From positions 1 to 64,000 of the forward strand of contig DAOTWA010000053.1 in the NCBI GenBank assembly GCA_034435955.1: a stretch of DNA of 64,000 nucleotides. The letters run 5' to 3'. Under the pieces are notes generated by a model, which did not search any database, had not been told where the DNA came from, and saw nothing but the letters and a program-made list of their open reading frames with translations. This document shows positions 24,358 through 32,322 of the stretch, in pieces. Every line of letters begins with the position of its first letter. The first letter of the stretch is position 1. Origin of the DNA: DAOTWA01 sp034435955. GTDB taxonomy: Bacteria; Chloroflexota; Anaerolineae; Anaerolineales; Anaerolineaceae. A program made the translations under genes and the position numbers.

Positions 24358-26685
24358 ATGGCAGGAAATGATGAGCGTTTCCAAAAAGCGATGAACCAGG
24401 GCCATTCGGCCGCCTGGGATCAGATGTGGGACCAGGCTGCGAAATTTTACCGCCAGGCGCTGGAGGAATTCCCGGATCATCCAAAGGCTCTGGCCAGTCT
24501 GGGTTTGGCCTTGTTCGAGCAGCAGCGTTATGAAGAAGCCCTCCAAATCTACAAGCGGGTGGTGACGGTAACGCCGAACGATCCGCTTGGATTGGAAAAG
24601 GTAGCGCAGATTTGCGAGCGCATGGGGCGGCTGAACGAAGCCGTCCAGGCTTCATTGCAGGCTGCTGATCTGTATATCCGCCAGCATAACGACGAGAAGG
24701 CTGTCGTCAACTGGATTCGTGTGACGCGCTTTAACCCTGAACACCTCATGGCGCACTCCCGCCTGGCGGTGGCTTATGAGAACATGGGGCGCAAATCCGA
24801 GGCGGTGGCGGAATACCTGGCGGTAGCCGCTTTGGTCCAAAGGCCGGGCGACAACAGCAAGGCGGAACAGGTCGTCGCACATGCCATCCAGCTCATGCCG
24901 GAGAGCAAAGAAGCCCGCAAAGCGCTGGCCATGCTGCATTCATCTGAGCCGCTGCCCAAGCCGGTGCGCACGAAGGGCGGTACCGGACCCATGGCGATGG
25001 CCCAGGTGCGTCAGATGGAAGCCTCCCAGGCTGAAGATCAGGCTGAGGTTGCGCAAGACCCAATCGCCGAAGCCAGAAAAAAGGCGCTGATTGCCCTGGC
25101 AGAAATCCTGTTCGAGAGCAGCGAGGAAGTTCAGGAAGAGCAGTCCACCCGACGCGACTTGAAGACGATCGAACAGGGGGATGCAGGCATGCCGCCCGAG
25201 AAAGCGGAACGCGCCATGATTGTGCTGCACCTGGGGCAGGCCATCACGGCTCAAACTCAGGGAGATGACGCCCGGGCAGCCTTCGAGCTTCAAAAATCCG
25301 TAGAGGCGGGGTTAAATCATCCGGCAGCCTTTTTTGACCTCGGTTATTTACAGGTTCAGGTTGGCAGGTTCGACCAGGCCCTGCGCAACCTGGGCCATGC
25401 TGTGCGCCACCCCGAATTCACCCTGGCATCGCGCTTGCTGATGGGGCAGGGGTACCAGCGCGCACACCGCTTTCGCGAGGCGGCCATCGAATACCTCGAG
25501 GCGCTGCGATGCGCGGATGCGGCCACCGCCCCACCCGACCTGGCAGATGACCTGGCTCAGCTTTACGATCCGCTGATCGAAGCCCAGGCACGGGAGAAAG
25601 ATGATAAAGTCCTGGAATCGATCTGCGCCAATGTGCTCGCCCAGCTCCTTCGCCCTGATTGGCGCGCCTATCTCAAGCGGGTGCGAGAACAGCTTCCGAC
25701 TCACGCGGATGGCGGCGCGGCCATGCCGCTGGCCGAAATGCTGCTGCAGACCGGTTCCAGCCAGGTGGTGGAGGCTTTGGAAGAAATCCGCCGTCTGGCA
25801 AGGAAAGGATGCATTCGCACGGCCATGGAGGTGGCCTACGATGCCCTCCAACATGCTCCGACCTACCTGCCATTGCATGTTGAAATTGCCGATTTGCTGT
25901 TAGAAGAAGGGCGGGTAGAAGACGCGATCGAAAAATTGACCGTGGTTTCAAACACCTACAATGTGCGGGGAGAAGCCGGGCGTTCCACCGCCTTGCTGCG
26001 CCGCGTCATCGCGCTGGCCCCTGCGGAAATACCCACCCGTTTGCGTTTGATCGACCAGCTCGTCGCCCAGGGGCAGATCGATGAGGCGATTCAGGAATCG
26101 ATCAACCTGGCGGATATTTATTATCGGCAGGCTGAATTGGAAAAAGCGCGCAGCACGTATATGTCAGCCCTCAAGCTGACGCAACAGTCCCGCGATGGCC
26201 GTTCATGGACCCTCGAGATCCTCAACCGCATGGCGGATATCGATCTGCAGCGGCTGGACTGGCGCCAGGCCATCCGGGTCTTCGAGCAAATCCGCACAAT
26301 CCAGCCGGGAGATGAAAAGGCGCATGCCACTTTGATTGACCTGAACTTCCGTATGGGGCAACCGCAGGCGGCTCTACAGGTGCTGGATAGCTACATCGTA
26401 TACCTGACCAGCAATAGCCAGGCAGAGCGGGCGATTGAATTCCTCTCTGGCCTGGTGACAGAACGCCATGACAACCCCGAACTACACAAACGGCTATCTG
26501 ACCTGTACAAACAGGTGGGGCGCATCCCGGAGGCCGTAAAAGAGCTGGATGTGGCCGGCGACTTGTTGTTAAACGCAGGCAACCGCGCTGGGGCGATTGC
26601 CTGCGTTCAATCCATCTTAAAACTGAAGCCGGCCGATGCTTCCGAATATCAGAAACTGCTCAACCAGCTTCAATCGGGCGAATGA
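24358..26685 (+). CDS. Large tetratricopeptide-repeat protein
   Basis: A 775-residue soluble protein built of many TPR units. Examples are FYRQALEEFPDHPKALASLG and YEEALQIYKRVVTVTPNDP near the N-terminus and further repeats through the C-terminus (IRVFEQIRTIQPGDEKA). A central charged stretch (about 205-275) separates two repeat blocks. There is no signal peptide or membrane helix. TPR proteins are scaffolds, and the partner is unknown. It lies 14 bp after polA with weak spacing for a ribosome site. It ends 3 bp before the convergent secreted-protein gene. Confidence 0.75.
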   Translation: MAGNDERFQKAMNQGHSAAWDQMWDQAAKFYRQALEEFPDHPKALASLGLALFEQQRYEEALQIYKRVVTVTPNDPLGLEKVAQICERMGRLNEAVQASLQAADLYIRQHNDEKAVVNWIRVTRFNPEHLMAHSRLAVAYENMGRKSEAVAEYLAVAALVQRPGDNSKAEQVVAHAIQLMPESKEARKALAMLHSSEPLPKPVRTKGGTGPMAMAQVRQMEASQAEDQAEVAQDPIAEARKKALIALAEILFESSEEVQEEQSTRRDLKTIEQGDAGMPPEKAERAMIVLHLGQAITAQTQGDDARAAFELQKSVEAGLNHPAAFFDLGYLQVQVGRFDQALRNLGHAVRHPEFTLASRLLMGQGYQRAHRFREAAIEYLEALRCADAATAPPDLADDLAQLYDPLIEAQAREKDDKVLESICANVLAQLLRPDWRAYLKRVREQLPTHADGGAAMPLAEMLLQTGSSQVVEALEEIRRLARKGCIRTAMEVAYDALQHAPTYLPLHVEIADLLLEEGRVEDAIEKLTVVSNTYNVRGEAGRSTALLRRVIALAPAEIPTRLRLIDQLVAQGQIDEAIQESINLADIYYRQAELEKARSTYMSALKLTQQSRDGRSWTLEILNRMADIDLQRLDWRQAIRVFEQIRTIQPGDEKAHATLIDLNFRMGQPQAALQVLDSYIVYLTSNSQAERAIEFLSGLVTERHDNPELHKRLSDLYKQVGRIPEAVKELDVAGDLLLNAGNRAGAIACVQSILKLKPADASEYQKLLNQLQSGE

Positions 26686-26688
26686 GCA

Positions 26689-27642
26689 TTACCACCAGGT
26701 GTAGAACCAGGTTTCGGCGAGGGCCTCGCGTCCACCGTAGGTGAGATGGACTTTAACGCGTACGATGCGCGCAACCGGTTGGTCACCAATAGAAAAGGTC
26801 AACTGGGTCAAGCCGTTGGCATCTGTATTCGGCAGTTGATATTGCTCCTCCCCATTGGGGAAGACGACCATGACAGAAACTGCAGCACCGGCTACCGGCC
26901 GCAGGTATTGGTCCTGGACAACGACGTACAATGTCTGCTGGCTGTTGGCCGCGGCGACCGCCTTGGAGACGAAAGCCCGGCCCTTTATCTGGATCAGAGA
27001 TTGGGGCAGATTGTCGCGGGGGATAGGGGCCAGGTAGGAGGGATCGCCCAGACGCTGATCAAAATAAATCGAGCCCAGATCAGTCAGGGTAACACGCTGT
27101 CCGGGGGGTAATTCAGGGTGCCATTCAAAGCGCGCCCGTTCGAAGTATTGGACGTATAGATTGTCCTGCTTCTCCATCTCACTGACTGGCTCGCCGAATA
27201 TATCCACGCCGCCGTGAGCCTTGAAGAAGTCCAGGAAAGTGAAACAGACGAAATGTTTGTGGCCTGCAAAATACTGGCAGGAAGACGGCTCGATCGGCAC
27301 CTGAACCCGCTCGCCTTCGCGCAGCAGCCATTCCCCCAGTGGGCTCAGACGCACTCGCTGGCCGTCGGGCTGGTCAGGGAGCAGCTCGAAGCGGGCGCGT
27401 TGGAAATATTGAACGGTGCGCCCTGAGAGTGAATCCTGCATTGCTTCGGTGATTGGATAGCCGAAAACCAACAGCGGGTCAGGGGCGTCCTCGTAGAACT
27501 GCAAGAAATCTCCCGAAACCCAATGTCCTGTCTCGGTAAAGTAACGGGCGGCCTGTTGTTGTGCGTTTACGGATTGGCTTCCGGATGGGGAGGAGATCGC
27601 CGCCAAAAAGACCAGGGCCAGCAGCATATTGCGTATATGCAT
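26689..27642 (-). CDS. Secreted protein with paired repeat domains, function unknown
   Basis: A 317-residue protein. The N-terminal signal peptide (MHIRNMLLALVFLAAISS, cleavage probably after VNA) is followed by two similar segments: RYFTETGHWVSGDFLQFYE..GYPITEAM..VQYFQRARFE and YFAGHKHFVCFTFLDFFK..GEPVSEME..VQYFERARFEWHPE. These form a repeated module. The C-terminal ~90 residues look like an immunoglobulin-like surface domain (VVVQDQYLRPVAGAAVSVMV). It is probably extracellular. ATG 27642 lies 7 nt from a TATAAT box, suggesting a leaderless mRNA. A longer in-frame start at 27669 would be upstream of that transcript. Confidence 0.7.
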   Translation of the reverse strand: MHIRNMLLALVFLAAISSPSGSQSVNAQQQAARYFTETGHWVSGDFLQFYEDAPDPLLVFGYPITEAMQDSLSGRTVQYFQRARFELLPDQPDGQRVRLSPLGEWLLREGERVQVPIEPSSCQYFAGHKHFVCFTFLDFFKAHGGVDIFGEPVSEMEKQDNLYVQYFERARFEWHPELPPGQRVTLTDLGSIYFDQRLGDPSYLAPIPRDNLPQSLIQIKGRAFVSKAVAAANSQQTLYVVVQDQYLRPVAGAAVSVMVVFPNGEEQYQLPNTDANGLTQLTFSIGDQPVARIVRVKVHLTYGGREALAETWFYTWW

Positions 27643-27648
27643 ACCAAT

Positions 27649-27677
27649 ATTATACCGGACGCCCTGCACGGCTGCAA
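27649..27677 (-). promoter_or_regulatory. Promoter giving a leaderless transcript
   Basis: On the minus strand the -35 is TTGCAG (27677-27672), followed by 17 bp and -10 TATAAT (27654-27649). The -10 ends six bases before ATG 27642, so transcription should begin at or within a base of the start codon. No Shine-Dalgarno sequence is present. Confidence 0.7.
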
Positions 27678-27752
27678 CACAAAATACTCACCCTTACTTA
27701 TTTTTTTCCTAAATTCAGGCGAAAAATGAGGCGCTGGAAAAAGATGTGGCTT

Positions 27753-29105
27753 TCAGGCTGCCATTTGGGGTCGCCCATAAAGCCGCTCGCGGATCTGGAA
27801 GAGCTGGCGGCGCAGCCGATCGTCGCGCTCCAGCATGTCGGCGACTTTATCGCAGGCATACAGCACGGTGGTGTGGTCACGACCACCCAACACCTGGCCA
27901 ATCTGCGGGAGAGAGGCGTTGGCCTCCTCGCGCATCAAATACATGGCGACCTGACGGGGTAAAGCCACTTCGCGCGAGCGGTCGCGCGCCAACAGACGCT
28001 CAGCGGGTATGCCGAACGTTTCCGCCACCGCATTCATAACCTGCTGGGGGTCTATCTGGCGGCGCTGTGGGATCAGATCGGCGAGGGCCGAGCTCACCAA
28101 TTGGAGGGAGAGGGGCAGGCCGCTCAGGTCGGAGAAAGCGAGGATACGGGTGAGAGCGCCCTCCAGCTCACGGATGTTCGATTGAATCTGGCGGGCTATG
28201 TGCTCCAGGATATCGGCCGGCAGATCGCGACCTGCCCGCTCGGCTTTGGAGCGCAGGATGGCGATGCGCGTCTCCAGGTCTGGCGGTTGGATGTCGGCCG
28301 TCAGTCCCCATTCAAAGCGCGAGCGCAGGCGTTCCTCTAAGGTGAACAGGGCTTTGGGAGGGCGGTCGGAGGAAATCACCAGTTGCTTATCCTGTCCGTG
28401 GAGGGTGTTGAAGGTGTGGAAGAACTCCTCCTGGGTGGATTCCTTACCGGCGATGAACTGGATGTCGTCGATTAACAGCACATCAATACGCCGATAACGC
28501 TCACGGAAGGCTTGGGTATCGTGGGTGCGGATGGCGTTGATCAGATCGTTGGTGAATTCCTCTGAGGATACGTAAAGCACTTCCAAGCCGTTGCTTCGGG
28601 CGGTGTTTCCAATCGCGTGCAGGAGGTGGGTTTTGCCCAACCCTACCCCGCCGTACACGAAGAGCGGGTTATACGCGCGGGCCGGATTCTCGGCCACGGC
28701 CAGACAGGCCGCATGAGCCAGCCGGTTGGAAGGACCAACCACGAAATTTTCGAAGGTGTAGCGGGGGTTGACCGTTCCATCTTTGCGCCGCGACGTTTGG
28801 CTGGGGCGCTCCCCCTCGTTGGCGAATGATGAGTCACCATCCTCTTCGACCTCGCGTTCGCCCTGGTGCACAACAAAGCGCACCGTCACTGGCCGATTCA
28901 TGATGCCTGTCAAGATGCGGGTGACAGTGGTCGTCAGTCGGATTTCCAGCCAGTCACGCACATAAGCGTTCGGCACGCCGATGGTAAATATGCCTTCTTC
29001 ATATGAGACCAACTTAGCGGCACGCACCCAGGTGTCGAAAACCGCTTTTGACATGTCCATTCGAAGTTGTCCAATCGTAGCCTGCCACGCCTGCTCCGGA
29101 TTCAT
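27753..29105 (-). CDS. dnaA: Chromosomal replication initiator DnaA
   Basis: A 450-residue protein with the four DnaA domains. Domain I spans about 1-80 (AFDTWV-like FDTWVRAAKL). A charged linker follows. Domain III is an AAA+ ATPase with Walker A GGVGLGKTH and Walker B LLIDDIQF. Domain IV binds DNA with LPRQVAMYLMRE and GRDHTTVLYACDKV. ATG 29105 follows GGAGG at proper spacing. The frame stays open upstream to 29309, but that extension is not DnaA-like. Neighbouring genes are not dnaN or gyrB, so dnaA stands apart from the classical replication cluster. Confidence 0.96.
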   Translation of the reverse strand: MNPEQAWQATIGQLRMDMSKAVFDTWVRAAKLVSYEEGIFTIGVPNAYVRDWLEIRLTTTVTRILTGIMNRPVTVRFVVHQGEREVEEDGDSSFANEGERPSQTSRRKDGTVNPRYTFENFVVGPSNRLAHAACLAVAENPARAYNPLFVYGGVGLGKTHLLHAIGNTARSNGLEVLYVSSEEFTNDLINAIRTHDTQAFRERYRRIDVLLIDDIQFIAGKESTQEEFFHTFNTLHGQDKQLVISSDRPPKALFTLEERLRSRFEWGLTADIQPPDLETRIAILRSKAERAGRDLPADILEHIARQIQSNIRELEGALTRILAFSDLSGLPLSLQLVSSALADLIPQRRQIDPQQVMNAVAETFGIPAERLLARDRSREVALPRQVAMYLMREEANASLPQIGQVLGGRDHTTVLYACDKVADMLERDDRLRRQLFQIRERLYGRPQMAA

Positions 29106-29564
29106 CCTCGACGACCTCCACGATAAAAGAATACGTACTACCACCTGGCCATGGGCACGGGTAAACAAACCCACTGCCAGTGCAGTGGGTACAGCGATAA
29201 TAACTTGAAGGGACTTACTAATACTTTGTGGGTGGACTTCTAAATGGGCCGTCACCCCTTGCCTGTGACGATTAAATTCTAACAGAGAAGGGAAGGTGTG
29301 GCAAGCCATTTAACCTACGCCAGCTTAAAAATACCGGAATCTTTAAGATTATTAATTATTAAGAAATGCCAATGGGCGAAACGGTTAGAGATTAAATCTT
29401 GCGTATATCCTTACCCCCTTATAAAAGGCGATGCTTAATGTTACCCCCACATTTGGCGGTTGCAGGCCTTATTTCTTATCCAAACGCACCGATGGGTGGT
29501 TTGGAAGAGTTATACTTGGGGAAAACATGGCGTAATTTCCATCGAGGGGATTCCGGTTTTGGAA
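29106..29564. other. dnaA upstream intergenic region
   Basis: About 460 bp without a gene. It holds a perfect 8-bp hairpin, ACCCACTG (29169-29176) with CAGTGGGT (29183-29190), in the likely dnaA 5' untranslated region. There is a strongly AT-rich patch (about 29326-29366) and one weak DnaA-box-like string, TTATCCAAA (29476-29484). The AT patch could be a promoter or unwinding element. A replication origin cannot be claimed because no cluster of DnaA boxes is seen. Confidence 0.45.
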
Positions 29565-30899
29565 TCATGCCTGTCGGCTTTCGGCGGGGGTTTTTAACCG
29601 CGCAGAGAGCATCAACTGCGCTGCTCTGCGGCCAATTTCCACGGCGAAATTGGTGCCGCGATCCCAGGGATAGACCTGACTCATGCTGGCAAAGTACAGA
29701 CCAGGGATGGGCGTTTGAATCGAGGGCACGTTTCGCGAATGATTGACGAAAGGCACCGGCTGAGCGTAGGGGGTGCGGAAGAGCCAGGTCTTGCGTATCC
29801 ATTCCGGCCGAAATTGTGGATTGAAGCGCGGCAGGCTGGGAAGAAAGCGCGCCAGCAGTTCTTCCTGGGTCAAGCTGAAATACTCGTGAGAAGGATGCAG
29901 ATAATCACCAATATACACGATGTGGTCGCCGCCAAAATGCTCAGCAGGAACGAAGTTGGTGTGCTCAACCAGAGACAGGAAAGGAAAGCCAGCCGATTTA
30001 GGGATGTTGTACCAGTAGTAACCCTCTGGGGAGAGCCGCTGACTGAGGGATAGGATAAGCACCAAAGCCCCCATACTTTTCAGCTCCAGCAATCCCCTCA
30101 GATACTCGGGCGGCAATTCAGGGGCAATACGCGCCAGGAGCTCGGGGGAAGTGGTGGAAAGGACCTGGTCAAAATAGTGAGGTCCCTGCGGGGTGGACAC
30201 CTCCAGACCGCCCTGTGGAAGGGGGGCGATTTGCCCCACCGGCGTGTTGAGGCGAATCGCCACCCCCATCTCGCGCAGACGCGCGGCGAAAGCGTCAGAG
30301 AAAGCCTGGAATCCGCCCTGGAAGGTGCCCAGGCGAGTGGTGCGCGCTTTCAACCGGGCCCACATCCAGGCCATATTGACCTGGCGGGCATAATCGCCAA
30401 ACTTACCGATTACCAAAGGTTCCCACATTTGTTCATATACCCGCCTGCCGGCCCAGCGGCGCATCCACTCATCGACAGTGACTCTTTCGAGAGGGCGCCA
30501 GTTGTTCGTCAGGCGGAGGTATAAACCCACAAAGCCGAAGCGCACTTTGTGGATGCCCCATCCCAGGCCGGGGTAGAGCAAGGCCGAAAGGATGGAATCG
30601 AAAGGATAAAATTTACCCCGGTAATACATGACCGTCACGGGGCGGGTGAAAAGCACCCGGTCCTGCCAGCCGAGCTCGCGGATCAGGCTCTGGATGTAGC
30701 GATCAGAGGCAAACCAATGATGATAGAACCGCTCTACCCACCAGTCCCAGTGCGGTTCTTTAAAGCCGGCGGCCAGGCCGCCGACGTAATCGGCAGCCTC
30801 GAAGATCGTCACCTGCTGGCCCGCGCGAGCCAGGTCGTAAGCGGCGGCCATACCCCCGATGCCGGCACCAATGATGGCAATCTTTTTTTGAGAAGCCAT
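29565..30899 (-). CDS. FAD-dependent protoporphyrinogen-oxidase-like oxidoreductase
   Basis: A 444-residue flavoprotein. The dinucleotide-binding motif KIAIIGAGIGGMAAAYDLA (residues 5-23) is followed by the second FAD motif EAADYVGGLAAG. The C-terminal FAD segment is GLYFASMSQVYPWDRGTNFAVE. It belongs to the amine-oxidase/phytoene-desaturase/UDP-galactopyranose-mutase-like group often annotated as NAD(P)/FAD-dependent oxidoreductase. Such genes frequently stand near glycan or lipid genes in Chloroflexota. The substrate is unknown. No membrane helix is seen. Start ATG 30899 lacks a clear Shine-Dalgarno. Confidence 0.75.
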   Translation of the reverse strand: MASQKKIAIIGAGIGGMAAAYDLARAGQQVTIFEAADYVGGLAAGFKEPHWDWWVERFYHHWFASDRYIQSLIRELGWQDRVLFTRPVTVMYYRGKFYPFDSILSALLYPGLGWGIHKVRFGFVGLYLRLTNNWRPLERVTVDEWMRRWAGRRVYEQMWEPLVIGKFGDYARQVNMAWMWARLKARTTRLGTFQGGFQAFSDAFAARLREMGVAIRLNTPVGQIAPLPQGGLEVSTPQGPHYFDQVLSTTSPELLARIAPELPPEYLRGLLELKSMGALVLILSLSQRLSPEGYYWYNIPKSAGFPFLSLVEHTNFVPAEHFGGDHIVYIGDYLHPSHEYFSLTQEELLARFLPSLPRFNPQFRPEWIRKTWLFRTPYAQPVPFVNHSRNVPSIQTPIPGLYFASMSQVYPWDRGTNFAVEIGRRAAQLMLSARLKTPAESRQA

Positions 30900-30948
30900 G
30901 CGTCTTTACCGTATGTTTGATGGAGTTGCGGCTTTCCCAATCATCCAA

Positions 30949-30996
30949 GATCTTCAGCCAATGAACCAGCCAGGTGTTTAGAGGCCGCTGAAGATC
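30949..30996. repeat. Inverted repeat between two minus-strand genes
   Basis: GATCTTCAGC (30949-30958) and GCTGAAGATC (30987-30996) are perfect reverse complements, separated by 28 bp. No T-tract follows on either strand. It lies in the 270-bp gap between the UPF0104 and FAD-oxidoreductase genes, where nothing else was found. It may be an mRNA stem or a protein-binding site. Confidence 0.5.
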
Positions 30997-31169
30997 AGCA
31001 GGATTGTACTACTAATCACGAGACAGGCAAATCGCTCAGGCAGGGCATGGCTAGCCAGCCCAATAACCACACGCTGGTCTATTTTACAGGCACATGATCT
31101 GAACGGCATCCTGGATAATGCCTGGATCTCAAATCCGTTAATGGCTTTGTTACCCCATAAGCAGGGCGT

Positions 31170-32210
31170 TCAGTGGATAGGGCCTTCCTGCCCAATCGTC
31201 TCGAGCTGAGGCTCCTTGCCCTTCTGCACCTGGCTCCAGCGCAATCCTTCTCGGGCGAAGAAATAAGCTCCCAGGGCGGTGATCGGCAGCCAGAGAGCGG
31301 CGTGCAGCACGACGGTGTATCCAGCAGCGACAGATGGATTGACGCGATAGGCTTTTAAGACGGCGATCAATGTGGCGTCAAAAGCCCCGATATAACCTGG
31401 GGCGGATGGCAATGTGGTGGCCAGATTGCCAATGCCGTTCATCAGCATGAGGGCGAAGAAGCTGACCGTGAAGGGGAAAGCATGCATCACGAACCAGTAT
31501 TTCACCGTTTCTAGCAGCCAGATGACCACCGAGGTCAGGAAGACCATGAGTGCATCTTTGGGGGAGCGCAGCGATTCCAGGCCGCTCAGAAAGCGTTTGG
31601 CGAGATCAGAGGTTTTCTTGCGAAAACGCGCCGGGATCAGGTGATCCACGATCCAATCGATCGCCCGTTCGCTGCGGGCGGGGAACATGGCGGCCAACAG
31701 AAAAACGGCCAGCGCGCCAAAAAAAACAAAGGTACCCACCAGGGTCAGCGTTTGGATATCGATGCCCATCAAACCCGCGTCGGAGGTCAACTTGCCCAAT
31801 TCTGGTAGATTGAGAAATACGAAGGCCAGCATCACCACGCCATCAAAGATGCGTTCAACCACAACCGTTGCCAGCGACGCCGAAATCGGTACACCCTCAT
31901 GGCGTTTAAGCACCACTGCGCGCAGAACCTCCCCTGCCCGTGCAGGGTAGATATTATTGCCCATGTATCCGATGCACACGATGGGGAACATTTTCAGGGT
32001 AGGGATCTTCTTGAGTGGGCGCAGCAGGTAATGCCAGCGCCAGGCGCGCGCCCATACGGCGACGAAATATACGGCAATTCCCGGCAGAAGCCAGAGGTAA
32101 TCGGCGGTCTTCAAAGCCTGCCACATCTCGTTGACGCGGACGCCGGGTAGTGCGAAGTATAAAAAAATGGCACTGATTAAAACCCCAACCCAAAACTGCC
32201 AGCGTTTCAT
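31170..32210 (-). CDS. UPF0104 / lysylphosphatidylglycerol synthase-type flippase-like membrane protein
   Basis: A 346-residue integral membrane protein with about eight hydrophobic helices (first: FWVGVLISAIFLYFALPGV). The family pattern includes FPIVCIGYMGNNIYPARAGE (about residues 78-97) and the late segment LPSAPGYIGAFDATLIAV. It matches the membrane domain of MprF-like lipid flippases (UPF0104/LPG_synthase_TM) without the cytoplasmic transferase domain, so it probably moves a lipid or glycolipid rather than making lysyl-PG. ATG 32210 sits 7 nt from a TAGAAT box and lacks a Shine-Dalgarno. Confidence 0.82.
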   Translation of the reverse strand: MKRWQFWVGVLISAIFLYFALPGVRVNEMWQALKTADYLWLLPGIAVYFVAVWARAWRWHYLLRPLKKIPTLKMFPIVCIGYMGNNIYPARAGEVLRAVVLKRHEGVPISASLATVVVERIFDGVVMLAFVFLNLPELGKLTSDAGLMGIDIQTLTLVGTFVFFGALAVFLLAAMFPARSERAIDWIVDHLIPARFRKKTSDLAKRFLSGLESLRSPKDALMVFLTSVVIWLLETVKYWFVMHAFPFTVSFFALMLMNGIGNLATTLPSAPGYIGAFDATLIAVLKAYRVNPSVAAGYTVVLHAALWLPITALGAYFFAREGLRWSQVQKGKEPQLETIGQEGPIH

Positions 32211-32217
32211 GACAGGA

Positions 32218-32223
32218 ATTCTA
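32218..32223 (-). promoter_or_regulatory. -10 box immediately before the UPF0104 gene
   Basis: TAGAAT on the minus strand, preceded by TG one base upstream (TGG-TAGAAT), ends 7 nt before ATG 32210. No Shine-Dalgarno lies between, so the mRNA is probably leaderless. Confidence 0.5.
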
Positions 32224-32284
32224 CCATACGCCGTTCCTTTCGGTTTCTCCCGCCCGAAAGCGGGACAATGCCAAAATTCCCGCA

Positions 32285-32293
32285 TGGTATACT
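32285..32293 (+). promoter_or_regulatory. Extended -10 promoter of the ABC-F gene
   Basis: TGGTATACT provides TG-N-TATACT, with the start codon 30 bp downstream and AAAGG in between. A weak GGGACA lies further upstream at long spacing. It is divergent from the UPF0104 promoter ~65 bp away. Confidence 0.55.
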
Positions 32294-32322
32294 AGCTTTG
32301 CGACATCTGAAAGGCACTGCCC

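Noticed and set aside
29106..29564. Chromosomal replication origin next to dnaA
   Set aside because: There is an AT-rich patch, but only one weak DnaA-box-like string (TTATCCAAA) and no box cluster; dnaN is absent and no skew calculation could be run.
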